This document shows positions 15,747 through 24,981 of a stretch of 64,000 bases of DNA, piece by piece. The translations under genes and the position numbers were made by a program. Position 1 is the first letter of the stretch, and each line of letters starts with the position of its first letter. The notes under the pieces are model-generated. The model ran no database searches, was not told the origin of the DNA, and saw only the letters and a list, made by a program, of their open reading frames with translations. The DNA is taken from the NCBI RefSeq assembly GCF_030814415.1, contig NZ_JAUSVB010000004.1:406288-470287 (forward strand), in the 5' to 3' direction. The stretch is from Cellulomonas humilata (GTDB lineage Bacteria; Actinomycetota; Actinomycetes; Actinomycetales; Cellulomonadaceae).

Positions 15747-17723
15747 TCAATCCACCGGCGCCACCGCCGCGGCGAACTGGCTCGCGTACAGCCGCGCGTA
15801 GGCGCCGCCCGCCGCGAGCAGCTCGTCGTGCGACCCCTGCTCGACGATCGCGCCGTCCTCCATGACGAGGATCGTGTCGGCGTCACGGATGGTGGACAGG
15901 CGGTGGGCGATGACGAACGACGTCCGGCCGTGGCGCAACGCGTTCATGGCCTGCTGGACCAGCACCTCGGTGCGGGTGTCCACCGAGGACGTCGCCTCGT
16001 CGAGGATGAGGATCGGCGGGTCCGCCAGGAAGGCACGCGCGATCGTGAGCAGCTGCTTCTCCCCCGCCGAGACGTTGGCCCCCTCGTCGTCGACCACGGT
16101 GTCGTACCCGTCGGGCAGCGTCCGCACGAACCGGTCGACGTGCGTGGCCTCCGCCGCGGCGACGATCTCGTCCTGCGTCGCCCCGGTCGCGCCGTAGGCG
16201 ATGTTCTCCGCCAGGGTGCCGCCGAACAGCCACGTGTCCTGGAGCACCATGCCCATCTGCGAGCGCAGCGCGTCCCGGGTGAGGTCCCGGGTGTCGACGC
16301 CGTCGAGGGTGATCCGTCCGCCGTCGACCTCGTAGAACCGCATGAGCAGGTTCACGAGCGTCGTCTTGCCGGCACCGGTGGGCCCGACGATCGCGATCGT
16401 CTCCCCCGGCTCGGCCACGAGCGACAGGTCCTGGATGAGCGGCTTGTCGGGCGAGTAGCTGAAGGCCACGTGCTCGAACGCCACGCGCCCCTGGGTGGGC
16501 TGCACCGGCGGGGTCGCGTCCTGCGGGTCGGGCGACTGCTCGTCGGCGTCCAGGAGCTCGAACACCCGCTCCACGGACGCCACCCCGGACTGCAGCAGGT
16601 TCGCCATCGACGCGATCTGCGTGATCGGCTGCGTGAACTGCCGGCTGTACTGGATGAACGCCTGCACGTCGCCGAGGGTCATGGTCCCCGACGCCACGCG
16701 CAGACCACCGACGACGGCGACGATCACGTAGTTGAGGTTGGCCACGAAGCCCAGCGCGGGCTGGATGATCCCGGAGATGAACTGCGCCCGGAAGCTGGAG
16801 TCGTAGAGCTTCTCGTTGCGCTCCGCGAACACCTCCGCCGCCTCGGCCTGGCGCCCGAACACGGTCACCAGCGAGTGCCCCGTGTACATCTCCTCGATGT
16901 GGGCGTTGAGCTTGCCCGTCCACGCCCACTGCTCCATGAACTGCGGCCGGGAGCGCTTGGCGATGGCTCCCGCGATGGCGATGGACAGCGGCACGGTGAC
17001 CAGCGCGATCACGGCGAGCAGCGGCGAGATGACGAACATCATCACGAGCACGCCGACCACCGTGAGCACCGAGGTGATGAGCTGCGAGAGCGTCTGCTGG
17101 AGGGTCTGCGCGACGTTGTCGATGTCGTTGGTCACGCGGCTGAGCAGCTCGCCGCGCGGCTGGGAGTCGATGTACTTCAGCGGCAGCCGCGACAGCTTCG
17201 CCTCGACGTCCTGGCGCATCGTGTAGACGGTCCGCTGCACGACGACCGCGGTGAGCCGCCCCTGCAGCCAGCCGAACAGGAACGACCCCACGTAGATCGC
17301 CAGCACGATCATGAGCAGCTGCCACAGCTGGTCGAAGTCGATCCCCACGCCGGGCACCGCGCCGCTGCCGGCGACGACGTCCGCGAGCGTGCCCTGACCG
17401 CTGGCCCGCAACGCCGTGACAGCCTCGTCGGTCGTGGTCCCCGCCGGGAAGGCGGAGCCCAGCTGGGTGCCGATGACGCCGTCGAAGATGATGTTCGTCG
17501 CGTCGCCCAGGAGCTTCGGCCCGATGACGGCGAGCACGACGGACGCGATCGCGAGCACGACGATGACCGCCATCGGCGCCCGCTCCGAGCGCATCTCGCG
17601 CAGGAACCGCTGGGCGGACCCACGGAAGTTCATCGACTTCTCGCCGGGCATGCCCATGTTCATCATCGGGCCGGGGCCGCGACGTGCAGCTGCCGGAGGG
17701 AGCCGCCGGGTCTCGGTGCTCAT
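15747..17723 (-). CDS. Heterodimeric ABC exporter, consensus-Walker subunit
   Basis: A 658-residue type IV ABC half-transporter (membrane domain about residues 60-400, ATPase about 420-650). The N-terminal 45 residues, Met/Gly/Pro-rich, are typical of this actinobacterial family. Walker A is GPTGAGKTT; Walker B 'ILILDEATSSVD' has the catalytic glutamate, but the ABC signature is altered to 'VSAGEKQ'. The upstream partner is complementary: normal signature, no catalytic glutamate. Together they form one active and one degenerate ATP site, as in TM287/288-type multidrug or lipid exporters. The start overlaps the partner stop (ATGA) after GAGGAGG. Confidence 0.93.
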   Translation of the reverse strand: MSTETRRLPPAAARRGPGPMMNMGMPGEKSMNFRGSAQRFLREMRSERAPMAVIVVLAIASVVLAVIGPKLLGDATNIIFDGVIGTQLGSAFPAGTTTDEAVTALRASGQGTLADVVAGSGAVPGVGIDFDQLWQLLMIVLAIYVGSFLFGWLQGRLTAVVVQRTVYTMRQDVEAKLSRLPLKYIDSQPRGELLSRVTNDIDNVAQTLQQTLSQLITSVLTVVGVLVMMFVISPLLAVIALVTVPLSIAIAGAIAKRSRPQFMEQWAWTGKLNAHIEEMYTGHSLVTVFGRQAEAAEVFAERNEKLYDSSFRAQFISGIIQPALGFVANLNYVIVAVVGGLRVASGTMTLGDVQAFIQYSRQFTQPITQIASMANLLQSGVASVERVFELLDADEQSPDPQDATPPVQPTQGRVAFEHVAFSYSPDKPLIQDLSLVAEPGETIAIVGPTGAGKTTLVNLLMRFYEVDGGRITLDGVDTRDLTRDALRSQMGMVLQDTWLFGGTLAENIAYGATGATQDEIVAAAEATHVDRFVRTLPDGYDTVVDDEGANVSAGEKQLLTIARAFLADPPILILDEATSSVDTRTEVLVQQAMNALRHGRTSFVIAHRLSTIRDADTILVMEDGAIVEQGSHDELLAAGGAYARLYASQFAAAVAPVD

Positions 17724-19465
17724 GCCGCCTCCTCTACGCTGACCTGCGAGTACACGATCTCCTGGTACGTCTCCGACGACCCCAGCAGCTCGGCGTGCGT
17801 CCCGACGCCGACCACCAGTCCGTCCTCCATCACGACGATGCTGTCGGCGTGCCGGATGGTGGCCACGCGCTGCGCGATCACCAGCACGGTCGCCTCGCGC
17901 GTCTCCGGGGCCAGAGCCGCACGCAGCCGCGAGTCGGTCGCGTAGTCGAGCGCCGAGAACGAGTCGTCGAACAGGTAGATGTTCGGCCGTCTGACCAGGG
18001 CTCTCGCGATGGCCAGCCGTTGGCGCTGCCCGCCGGACACGTTGGTCCCGCCCTGCGCGATCGGCGCGTCCAGACCCTCGTCGAGCGCCTCGACGAAGTT
18101 CCGGGCCTGGGCGACCTCGAGCGCGTGCCAGAGCTCCTCGTCGGTCGCGCCCGTCCGCCCGTACTCGAGGTTGGACCGCACGGTGCCGGCGAAGAGGTAC
18201 GGCTTCTGCGGGACGAGGCCGATCTGGCCCCACAGCTGGTCCGGGCTGAGCGCTCGGACGTCGACGCCGTCGATGAGGACCTCGCCGCCGGTCACGTCGA
18301 ACAGGCGCGGGATGAGGTTGAGCAAGGTCGTCTTGCCCGCACCCGTCGAGCCGATGATGGCGGTCGTCTTCCCCGGCTCGGCCACCAGGTCGACGCCGTG
18401 CAGCACCGCCCGCTCCGCCCCCGGGTAGCGGAACTCCACCCCACGCAGCTCGAGCAGCCCCGGCCGCGAGTCCGACCCGGTCCGCAGCTGTGCGGGCTGG
18501 GCGGGCGGGACGACGGAGGTGCTGGTGTCCAGCACCTCGCCGATGCGCTCGGAGGACACGACGGCCCGCGGGACCATCACGAACATCATCGTCGACATCA
18601 TGACCGCCATGAGGATGTAGGCGATGTATGACAGGAACGCCGTGAGCTGCCCGATCATCAGGGCGCCCGCGTCGATGCGCTGGGCACCGAACCACAGGAC
18701 GGCGACCGTCGTCGCGTTGAGCACGAGCATGACCATCGGGAACATCAGCGCCATGAGCTTGCCCACGCGCAGCGACGTGTCGTACAGGTCGGTGTTGGTG
18801 GCGGCGAACCGCTCGGACTCGCGGCGCTCGCGCACGAACGCGCGGACCACGCGGACGCCGGCGATCTGCTCGCGCAGCACCCGGTTGATGGCGTCGATCC
18901 GCTTCTGCATGGACCGGAAGTACGGGATCATCCGCGTCACGATCAGGCCGACGACGATCGCGAGCACGGGCACCGAGACCAGCAGGACCGCGGACAGCCC
19001 GACGTCCTCGCGCATGGCCATGATGACACCGCCGACCAGCAGGATCGGCGCCATGATCATCATGGTGAACGTCAGCAGGACCACCATCTGCACCTGCTGG
19101 ACGTCGTTGGTCGTGCGCGTGATCAGCGTCGGTGCACCGAACGTGGCGACCTCCTGCGCGGAGAACGTCTGCACGTGCCCGAACAGCCGCTTGCGCACGT
19201 CGCGCCCGAACGCCATGGCCGTCCTCGCGCCGAAGTAGACCGCGACCACCGCGGCGATCACCTGCACGAGGCTGACGCCGAGCATGATGCCGCCCAGCCG
19301 CAGGATCTCCGCCGTGTCGCCCTTCGCCACGCCGTCGTCGATGATGCGCGCGTTGAGGCTGGGCAGGAACAGCGTCGCGATCGTCTGCACCAGCTGCAGC
19401 ACGATCACCGCGACGACGGCCGCCTGGTACGGCCTGAGGTGCTCCTTGAGCAGCTTGACCAGCAT
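17720..19465 (-). CDS. Heterodimeric ABC exporter, degenerate-Walker B subunit
   Basis: A 581-residue ABC half-transporter, membrane domain about 15-310 then ATPase. Walker A is 'GSTGAGKTT' and the signature 'NVSGGQRQR' is consensus, but Walker B reads 'IYLFDDSFSALD', with aspartate instead of the catalytic glutamate. This marks the degenerate half of a heterodimer with the next gene. The start ATG forms TGATG with the stop of the TetR gene, so the three genes TetR-ABC-ABC are translationally coupled and probably all controlled from the operator at 20155-20170. Substrate unknown; drugs or lipids are usual. Confidence 0.93.
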   Translation of the reverse strand: MLVKLLKEHLRPYQAAVVAVIVLQLVQTIATLFLPSLNARIIDDGVAKGDTAEILRLGGIMLGVSLVQVIAAVVAVYFGARTAMAFGRDVRKRLFGHVQTFSAQEVATFGAPTLITRTTNDVQQVQMVVLLTFTMMIMAPILLVGGVIMAMREDVGLSAVLLVSVPVLAIVVGLIVTRMIPYFRSMQKRIDAINRVLREQIAGVRVVRAFVRERRESERFAATNTDLYDTSLRVGKLMALMFPMVMLVLNATTVAVLWFGAQRIDAGALMIGQLTAFLSYIAYILMAVMMSTMMFVMVPRAVVSSERIGEVLDTSTSVVPPAQPAQLRTGSDSRPGLLELRGVEFRYPGAERAVLHGVDLVAEPGKTTAIIGSTGAGKTTLLNLIPRLFDVTGGEVLIDGVDVRALSPDQLWGQIGLVPQKPYLFAGTVRSNLEYGRTGATDEELWHALEVAQARNFVEALDEGLDAPIAQGGTNVSGGQRQRLAIARALVRRPNIYLFDDSFSALDYATDSRLRAALAPETREATVLVIAQRVATIRHADSIVVMEDGLVVGVGTHAELLGSSETYQEIVYSQVSVEEAA

Positions 19466-20139
19466 CACGAGCTCCTGTCGGACGAGATGGGGGTGAGGAC
19501 GCCATGGAGGATCAGGTCGACCAGCTGCTCGGGGGCCGGGGGGCCCGTGTCGAGCCCGCGGCGGGACGCGTCGACGGTCCGGATGGTGGCGCCCAGGAGC
19601 ACGGTGTTGAACAGCTCGATGACGTCGGCGAGGGGCAGCCGCAGCTGGTGCGCGTCGAGGTCCAACAGCTCCGACACGGCGACGGTCACCGCGGCGGTCC
19701 CGGCCTGCTGTCGGCGGCCCCACTGGCGCATCGCGGCCTCGCGCTGCTCCCCGGTCGGCCCCGCCGGCTCGAGGCGACCGACCTCGTGCAGCAAGCTCAT
19801 CCACCGCATCGACTCGCTCACGTGCGCCTGGGCCTGCGTCATGAGGAGCAGCAGCTTGTCCCGCAGCGGCAGGGTCCGGTCGATCGCCGCGATCTCCGGG
19901 ATCGCGTCGGCCGGGTCGACCGCGGCCAGCACGGCCTCGCGGACGAGCGTGACCTTGTCGGTGAACACCCGGAAGAGAGTGCCTTCCGCCACCCCGGCGG
20001 CCTCGGCCAGCTCGCGGGACGTGACGGCGGCCCCGCGCGCCAGGATCACCGGTCGCACGGCCAGCAGGATCGCGGCGCGGCGCTCGTCGGGCGGCAGGGG
20101 TGTGGCCCGACCGCGCCCGGGACCGATGGTTGTCTCCAC
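19465..20139 (-). CDS. TetR family repressor of the ABC exporter
   Basis: A 224-residue TetR regulator. The helix-turn-helix spans about residues 38-58 ('VTSRELAEAAGVAEGTLFRVFTDK'). The remaining helices form the ligand-binding domain ('LLLLMTQAQAHVSESMRWM'), with no clear clue to the inducer. The start is GTG with a TAACAT -10 only 6 nt upstream, so the transcript is probably leaderless. A perfect palindrome lies inside its own promoter, and the exporter genes follow with a 1-bp overlap, so it most likely represses the whole operon. Confidence 0.9.
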   Translation of the reverse strand: METTIGPGRGRATPLPPDERRAAILLAVRPVILARGAAVTSRELAEAAGVAEGTLFRVFTDKVTLVREAVLAAVDPADAIPEIAAIDRTLPLRDKLLLLMTQAQAHVSESMRWMSLLHEVGRLEPAGPTGEQREAAMRQWGRRQQAGTAAVTVAVSELLDLDAHQLRLPLADVIELFNTVLLGATIRTVDASRRGLDTGPPAPEQLVDLILHGVLTPISSDRSS

Positions 20140-20145
20140 GCCGCG

Positions 20146-20176
20146 ATGTTAACTGAGTGAGCGCTCACTCCGACAA
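20146..20176 (-). promoter_or_regulatory. Promoter of the TetR-ABC operon
   Basis: TTGTCG (20176-20171) as -35 and TAACAT (20151-20146) as -10 flank the TetR-type palindrome. The -10 ends 6 nt before the GTG, pointing to a leaderless message. The 19-bp spacer is long for a standard promoter; GTTAAC with a 17-bp spacer is an alternative -10 reading. Confidence 0.55.
20155..20170. promoter_or_regulatory. TetR-type operator palindrome
   Basis: GAGTGAGCGCTCACTC is a perfect 16-bp palindrome between the -35 and -10 of the TetR gene. GAGTGA half-sites of this form are common TetR-family operators. Confidence 0.85.
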
Positions 20177-20207
20177 GCGCATTCGGTTCGCTGTGAGCGA
20201 ACATGGT

Positions 20208-20242
20208 GAAGGGCCGGACCCCTGTCGGGGATCCGGCCCTTC
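20208..20242 (-). terminator. Hairpin terminator after the stomatin-like gene
   Basis: GAAGGGCCGGACCCC pairs with the complementary arm at 20227-20242, with one bulge and a TGTC loop. It begins 3 bp after the stop of the leftward band-7 gene. There is no T-run, as usual in high-GC actinobacteria. Confidence 0.75.
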
Positions 20243-20244
20243 GG

Positions 20245-21405
20245 TCAGGCGGGCGGTGCGTCCTCGGGCGGCGGCTCGGGTGACCGCGGCGGCACCGCTC
20301 CCCCGCCGGGTCGCTGGCCCAGCTCCACGGACGGGTCGAACGGGAGCCCGCTGAGCGTGCCGGAGCTCGTCGCGTCCGCGGTCGCCGCCGCCGACTCACG
20401 ACGCGCCTCGGCCAACGCCTCGGCCGGGTCCGTCAGCGTGGTGGGCGGCAGGTCGTCACCGAGCGGCGACGTCCCCGCGGCGCGGCCCGAGTCCGGCAGG
20501 CTGCCGTCGTCGGTGACCGGCCCGCCGAACCCCTTGGCGAACACGCCCAGCGCGCTGGTCAGCTCGGACGGCAGGAACCACATCTTGCTCGACGGGCTCG
20601 CGGCGATCTTCGGCAGCGTCTGCAGGTACTGGTACGCCAGCAGCTTCGGGTCGGCGTCGCCGCGGTGCACCGCGTCGAAGACCTGCAGGATCGCCCGCGC
20701 CTCACCCTCCGCCGTGAGGATCGCCGCCTGCGCGCCACCCTCGGCCCGCAGGATCGCCGCCTGCTTCTCGCCCTCGGCCGTGAGGATCTGCGACTGCTTG
20801 AAGCCCTCGGCCGTCAGGATCGCCGCACGCCGGTCACGCTCGGCGCGCATCTGCTGCTCCATCGAGCCCTTGATGCTGTCCGGCGGGTCGATCGACTTGA
20901 GCTCGACGCGGTTCACGCGCACGCCCCAGCGCCCGGTCGCCTCGTCGAGCACGCCACGCAGCTGGCCGTTGATCTGGTCGCGGCTGGTCAGCGTCTGCTC
21001 GAGGTCCATCGACCCGACGACGTTGCGCAGGGTGGTCACCGTCAGCTGCTCGATGCCCTGGATGTAGTTGGCGATCTCGTAGACCGCGGACTTGGGCTCG
21101 GTCACCTGGAAGTAGATGACCGTGTCGATGCTCACCACGAGGTTGTCCGACGTGATCACCGGCTGCGGCGGGAACGACACCACCTGCTCGCGCAGGTCGA
21201 CGGACGCGCGCGGCCGGTCGACGAACGGGATGAGCAGGTGCAGACCGGCGTCCAGCGTGCGCGAGTAGCGGCCGAGCCGTTCGACGATGATCGCGACGGC
21301 CTGCGGGACGATCTTGACCGCCCGCACGAGCGCGATGATGACGAACAGCAGCACGAGCCCGAGCACGATGAACAGGGCGATCTGCCCACCGTTCGCGTCG
21401 AACAT
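20245..21405 (-). CDS. SPFH/band 7 (stomatin, QmcA-like) membrane protein
   Basis: A 386-residue membrane-anchored SPFH protein. One N-terminal transmembrane segment (about 8-30) is followed by the band 7 domain ('VPQAVAIIVERLGRYSRTLDAGLHLLIPFVD') to about residue 190. Then come coiled-coil-forming repeats of the AEGEKQ type ('ILTAEG' three times plus 'ILRAEG', about 198-242) and a Pro/Ala-rich tail of about 100 residues. Such proteins assemble large membrane rings or scaffolds and are usually paired with NfeD, which is the upstream gene here. The start has GGAGG five bases before ATG. Confidence 0.93.
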   Translation of the reverse strand: MFDANGGQIALFIVLGLVLLFVIIALVRAVKIVPQAVAIIVERLGRYSRTLDAGLHLLIPFVDRPRASVDLREQVVSFPPQPVITSDNLVVSIDTVIYFQVTEPKSAVYEIANYIQGIEQLTVTTLRNVVGSMDLEQTLTSRDQINGQLRGVLDEATGRWGVRVNRVELKSIDPPDSIKGSMEQQMRAERDRRAAILTAEGFKQSQILTAEGEKQAAILRAEGGAQAAILTAEGEARAILQVFDAVHRGDADPKLLAYQYLQTLPKIAASPSSKMWFLPSELTSALGVFAKGFGGPVTDDGSLPDSGRAAGTSPLGDDLPPTTLTDPAEALAEARRESAAATADATSSGTLSGLPFDPSVELGQRPGGGAVPPRSPEPPPEDAPPA

Positions 21406-21464
21406 GGATCCTCCAGGGGGTCATGCGCGGACGAGCTGCCCGCGCGACGTACGAGACGGTGGGC

Positions 21465-21899
21465 TCAGAGCCCGGGGACCGGGGCGACGATCGCCGTGGC
21501 GCCGTCGATCCGCGCCACGCGGACCTCGGTGCCGGGCGGGATCGTCTGCGCGGCGTCCACCCGGGCGCTCCACACCTCGCCGGCGAGCTTGACGCGGCCG
21601 CCCTCGCCGGTGACGGTCGAGACGACCACCGCCTCGCGACCGACCAGTGCGGCGGCGTTGGTCTCGACCAGAGGCATCCGCGCGCGCAGGTGCCGCAGGA
21701 GCCACGGGCGCAGGGTGAACAGCAGCAGGACCGAGGTCAGTGCAGCGACGACGAACTGCACGGGAACGGAGGCCCCGAACAGGTAGGCGATCGCGCCTGC
21801 GATGGCTCCGCCGGCGAACATCGCGAGCACGAGGTCGAGCGAGAGCATCTCGAGGATGCCCAGGGCGAGCGCCGCCCCGATCCACCACAGCCACCCCAT
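21465..21899 (-). CDS. NfeD family protein (short form)
   Basis: A 144-residue NfeD1b-type protein: two to three transmembrane helices in residues 1-70 ('WLWWIGAALALGILEMLSLD') and a C-terminal OB-fold of about 60 residues ('LVGREAVVVSTVTGEGGRVKLAGEVWSARVD'). It lacks the ClpP-like protease domain of long NfeD. NfeD partners with the SPFH gene downstream (59-bp gap); the pair acts in membrane organisation. GAGGGAG precedes the ATG. Confidence 0.92.
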   Translation of the reverse strand: MGWLWWIGAALALGILEMLSLDLVLAMFAGGAIAGAIAYLFGASVPVQFVVAALTSVLLLFTLRPWLLRHLRARMPLVETNAAALVGREAVVVSTVTGEGGRVKLAGEVWSARVDAAQTIPPGTEVRVARIDGATAIVAPVPGL

Positions 21900-21991
21900 C
21901 GGGCCACTCCCTCGGTCGAGCAGGCTCCGACGGCGGACCCTGCGGTCCTACCGATACTAGACGGTTTCTTTGCGAATCTGTGGGATTCCGT

Positions 21992-22786
21992 TCAGCCCTG
22001 CGCGGAGGCCGCCCGAGCGGACCACCGGCCGTCGTGGTGGTCGACCACGAGGGGCAGGTCGAACGCCCCCGACAGGGTCTCGGCGGTCAGCACCTCGTCG
22101 ATCGGGCCGGCCGCGAAGGCCTTGCCCTGACGCAGCAGGAGGATGTGCGTGAAGCCGGGCGGGATCTCCTCGACGTGGTGGGTGACCAGCACGAGCACGG
22201 GTGACTTGTGGTCACCGGCCAGCTCCGACAGGGCCGACACCAGCTCTTCGCGGCCCCCGAGGTCGAGGCCGGCGGCGGGCTCGTCGAGCAGCAGGAGCTC
22301 GGGGTCGGTCATGAGCGAGCGGGCGATCTGGACGCGCTTGCGCTCACCCTCGCTGAGGGTGCCGAAGTAGCGGTCGGACAGGTGGGCGACGCCGAACGCG
22401 GCGAGCAGGTCCGTGGCCCGCGACTCGTCGAGCGCCTCGTAGGACTCCCGCCACCGACCGGTGACGCCGTACGCCGCCGTGAGCACGACGTCGCGCACGG
22501 TCTCCCCCGCCGGGATCCGGTCCGCGAGCGACGCGCTCGACAGGCCGATGCGCGGACGCAGCTCGAAGACGTCGACCCGTCCCAGGCGCGAGCCCAGCAG
22601 GTCGGCGGTGCCCGTGGTGGGGTGCATCCGGCCGGACGCGACCTGCAGCAGGGTGGTCTTGCCGGCACCGTTGCGGCCGAGCACCACCCACCGCTCGCCG
22701 TCACGGACCGTCCACGTCACCTCGTCGAGGATCGTCGTCGTTCCCCGGCGGATCGTCACGGCCTGCAGGTCGAGCACGTCGGTCAT
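21992..22786 (-). CDS. Lone ABC transporter ATP-binding protein
   Basis: A single ABC ATPase of 264 residues without a membrane partner nearby. Walker A 'GRNGAGKTTL', signature 'TLSEGERKR' (altered from LSGGQ), Walker B 'LLLLDEPAAGLD', and H-loop 'LVTHHVEEIP' are complete, so it should hydrolyse ATP. It resembles ModF/YlmA-type cytosolic ABC proteins of unknown role. A second in-frame ATG lies 6 bases upstream at 22792; the start at 22786 is preferred because a TAGGGT -10 ends 7 nt before it. Confidence 0.88.
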   Translation of the reverse strand: MTDVLDLQAVTIRRGTTTILDEVTWTVRDGERWVVLGRNGAGKTTLLQVASGRMHPTTGTADLLGSRLGRVDVFELRPRIGLSSASLADRIPAGETVRDVVLTAAYGVTGRWRESYEALDESRATDLLAAFGVAHLSDRYFGTLSEGERKRVQIARSLMTDPELLLLDEPAAGLDLGGREELVSALSELAGDHKSPVLVLVTHHVEEIPPGFTHILLLRQGKAFAAGPIDEVLTAETLSGAFDLPLVVDHHDGRWSARAASAQG

Positions 22787-22793
22787 GGGCATG

Positions 22794-22799
22794 ACCCTA
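22794..22799 (-). promoter_or_regulatory. Leaderless-type -10 (TAGGGT)
   Basis: The hexamer ends 7 nt before the ATG at 22786 of the lone ABC ATPase gene. Confidence 0.6.
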
Positions 22800-22851
22800 A
22801 CCGTCGATCCCGAGGTGGGCGGGCCGGTCGCCGGTGGGCTGGGTCACGTCC

Positions 22852-22857
22852 TACCGT
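22852..22857 (+). promoter_or_regulatory. Leaderless-type -10 (TACCGT)
   Basis: The hexamer ends 6 nt before the GTG at 22864. Confidence 0.5.
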
Positions 22858-22863
22858 GGTCCG

Positions 22864-23652
22864 GTGGACCTGACCCTGGAGCTGCCGCGCTCGGTGCTCC
22901 TCGCCCTCTGGCTGGCGGACGACAGCACCGACCGTTCGGTGCTGGTCGGTGCCGTGCAGTCCGACGACGAGCCGCACTCGGTGCAGCGCCGGCCGGCCGC
23001 GGACGAGCCACTGCGCGACGACGTGTCGGACGAGCCGCTGAGCACCCTGCTCGACGCGTGCGACGGGTCCCCCCGGGACGTCGCGACGGTCCTGCCCGTC
23101 CCGGGCGACCCGGGGGCGACACCCGCGTCGGTCAGCTCGGCCGCCACCGACGCCGGCGAGGCCGTCCTGGTGCGGACGCCGCAGGCGTGCCTCGTCGCGG
23201 TGCCCGTGGTGCAGCGGTTCGGGTCCGCGCTCGAGCCGGGGCACCTGGTGACCTGGGAGCTGTCGGACGTCCCCGACTGGCGGCACGCCGTGCACGCCCA
23301 GACCGGGACGCTGCAGGACGCCGAGCGGGAGCTGCGCCACGGGCTGCTCCAGGCGACCGAGGCGCTCGTGAAACTCGACGTGGCCCGGTGGCGGCCCGAC
23401 GCGGCCGAGACCGTCGCCGCGCTGCGCGACCTCGAGCTGCCCGCGTGGCGCCTGCCGGACGGGCTCGACGGTCGGCGCGTGCGCGTGCTGGCCAGCGCCG
23501 CCCGCCTGCGGGCCATCGTCGCGCTGGCCACCCAGGACGACGGCGCGGCGGTCAACCTGTGGCAGGCCGACCAGCGGTCCACCGCGCTGCGCGAGGTCGA
23601 CCGGATGGCCCGCCGCGCGATGGCCGCGGCGGCGTCGCGACTGACCGCCTGA
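22864..23652 (+). CDS. Conserved hypothetical protein
   Basis: A 262-residue soluble protein without a family I recognise. It starts 'VDLTLELPRSVLLALWLADD', has no signal peptide or membrane segment, and is rich in Ala, Arg, Asp and Val. The centre has 'LVRTPQACLVAVPVVQRFGSALEPGHLVTWELSDVPDWR'; the C-terminal half is helical ('LRHGLLQATEALVKLDVARWRPDAAETVAALR'). A longer in-frame start at 22834 exists; the GTG at 22864 is taken because of the hexamer 6 nt before it. It ends 2 bp before the convergent glgM gene. GC3 and coding character match its neighbours. Confidence 0.7.
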   Translation: MDLTLELPRSVLLALWLADDSTDRSVLVGAVQSDDEPHSVQRRPAADEPLRDDVSDEPLSTLLDACDGSPRDVATVLPVPGDPGATPASVSSAATDAGEAVLVRTPQACLVAVPVVQRFGSALEPGHLVTWELSDVPDWRHAVHAQTGTLQDAERELRHGLLQATEALVKLDVARWRPDAAETVAALRDLELPAWRLPDGLDGRRVRVLASAARLRAIVALATQDDGAAVNLWQADQRSTALREVDRMARRAMAAAASRLTA

Positions 23653-23654
23653 CG

Positions 23655-24881
23655 TCAGGCCAGCGCGGCCCGGTACACCTCGATCGTCCGCTCGGCGATC
23701 GCCTCCCACGTGAAGTGGTCCTCGACCCGCCGACGGGACGCCAGACCCCACTGCGCGGTCCGGGCGGTGTTCCCGACGACGTCGGTGAGCGCGTCGGCCA
23801 GGTCGCGCACGAACCCCTCGGGGTCCACCGGGGTGCCGGTGCCGTCCTGCAGCTGGTCGATGGGGACGAGCCGACCGGTGACGCCGTCGTCGATGACCTC
23901 CGGGATGCCGCCGGTGGCGGTCCCCACGACGGGCAGCCCGACCGCCATGGCCTCGAGGTTGACGATGCCCAGCGGCTCGTAGACCGACGGGCACGCGAAG
24001 ACCGTGCCGTGCATGAGGACCGCGATGAGCTCGTCGCGCGGCAGCATCTGCTCGATCCAGACCACGCCGGACCGCTTGGTGCGCAGCTGCTCGACCAGCC
24101 CGGTGACCTCCGCCATGATCTGCGGCGTGTCCGGCGCCCCCGCGCAGAGCACCACCTGGACGTCGGGCGGCAGCAGCTCGACCGCGCGCAGGAAGTAGGG
24201 CAGACCCTTCTGCCGGGTGATGCGGCCGACGAACACGACGCTCGGGCGCGACGGGTCGATGCCGAGCCGGCGCACGGTGGCACCTGCGGCGGCCACGGCC
24301 TCGTCGCTGGTCGGACGCTGCCACTGGTCGAGGTCGATGCCGTTGTGCACCACCTTGACCAGCGCCGGGTCGACCTTCGGGTAGGCCCGCAGGATGTCCT
24401 CGCGCATCCCCCCGCTCACCGCGATGACCGCGGCCGCCCCCTCGTACGCGGTCTTCTCGGCCCAGCTGGACAGCGCGTAGCCGCCGCCCAGCTGCTCGGC
24501 CTTCCACGGGCGCAACGGCTCGAGGCTGTGGGCGCTGACCACGTGCGGGAGCCCGTGCAGCAGACCCGCCAGGTGGCCGCCCAGGTTCGCGTACCAGGTG
24601 TGCGAGTGCACGAGGTCGGACGCGATGCCGTCGGCACCGACCGCGCCGACCGCGTCGGCCATCTCGAGGTCGATCCCGAACGTCTGCAGCGCGGCGTTCG
24701 CCCCGGCGAGCTCGGTGGGCACCGAGTAGCCGTGCACTCCCGGGGTGTCGCGCGGTCCGTCGAAACAGTGCACCCGCACGTCGAGGGTGCGTTCGAGCAC
24801 GCGGGTCAGCCCCGCGACGTGAACGCCCGCTCCGCCGTAGACGTGCGGCGGGTACTCCCTGGTCAGCAGGTCGACACGCAC
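23655..24881 (-). CDS. glgM: GlgM/GlgA-type GT4 glycosyltransferase (glycogen/maltose-1-phosphate pathway)
   Basis: A 408-residue GT-B, family GT4 enzyme. It begins '[20 protein letters not shown]' like the mycobacterial Rv1212c product, which makes maltose 1-phosphate from ADP-glucose and glucose 1-phosphate in the GlgE route. Substrate-site motifs are '[16 protein letters not shown]' and '[22 protein letters not shown]' (EX7E-type). The divergent glgC supplies ADP-glucose. Two upstream in-frame starts (24890, 24908) exist; GTG 24881 is chosen because GAGGGG lies 9 nt before it and the N-terminus then matches the family. Classical glycogen synthase activity cannot be excluded. Confidence 0.88.
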   Translation of the reverse strand: MRVDLLTREYPPHVYGGAGVHVAGLTRVLERTLDVRVHCFDGPRDTPGVHGYSVPTELAGANAALQTFGIDLEMADAVGAVGADGIASDLVHSHTWYANLGGHLAGLLHGLPHVVSAHSLEPLRPWKAEQLGGGYALSSWAEKTAYEGAAAVIAVSGGMREDILRAYPKVDPALVKVVHNGIDLDQWQRPTSDEAVAAAGATVRRLGIDPSRPSVVFVGRITRQKGLPYFLRAVELLPPDVQVVLCAGAPDTPQIMAEVTGLVEQLRTKRSGVVWIEQMLPRDELIAVLMHGTVFACPSVYEPLGIVNLEAMAVGLPVVGTATGGIPEVIDDGVTGRLVPIDQLQDGTGTPVDPEGFVRDLADALTDVVGNTARTAQWGLASRRRVEDHFTWEAIAERTIEVYRAALA

Positions 24882-24981
24882 TTCAACCATCCCCTCGCCG
24901 ACCGGCACGGACGACCGGTTCTCCCGCCGACACGCTAGCGCCTGAGCGGCTGCACGCCTCGCTGGGACCGCGTCGGGGGCC

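Noticed and set aside
14486..15886. Longer MFS frame from a GTG at 15886
   Set aside because: The extra 57 residues are Arg/Ser-rich, overlap the ABC gene coding on the same strand, and lack a ribosome site.
20178..20207. Possible gene start in the gap between the TetR promoter and the band 7 terminator
   Set aside because: Only about 30 bp, no frame; just spacer.
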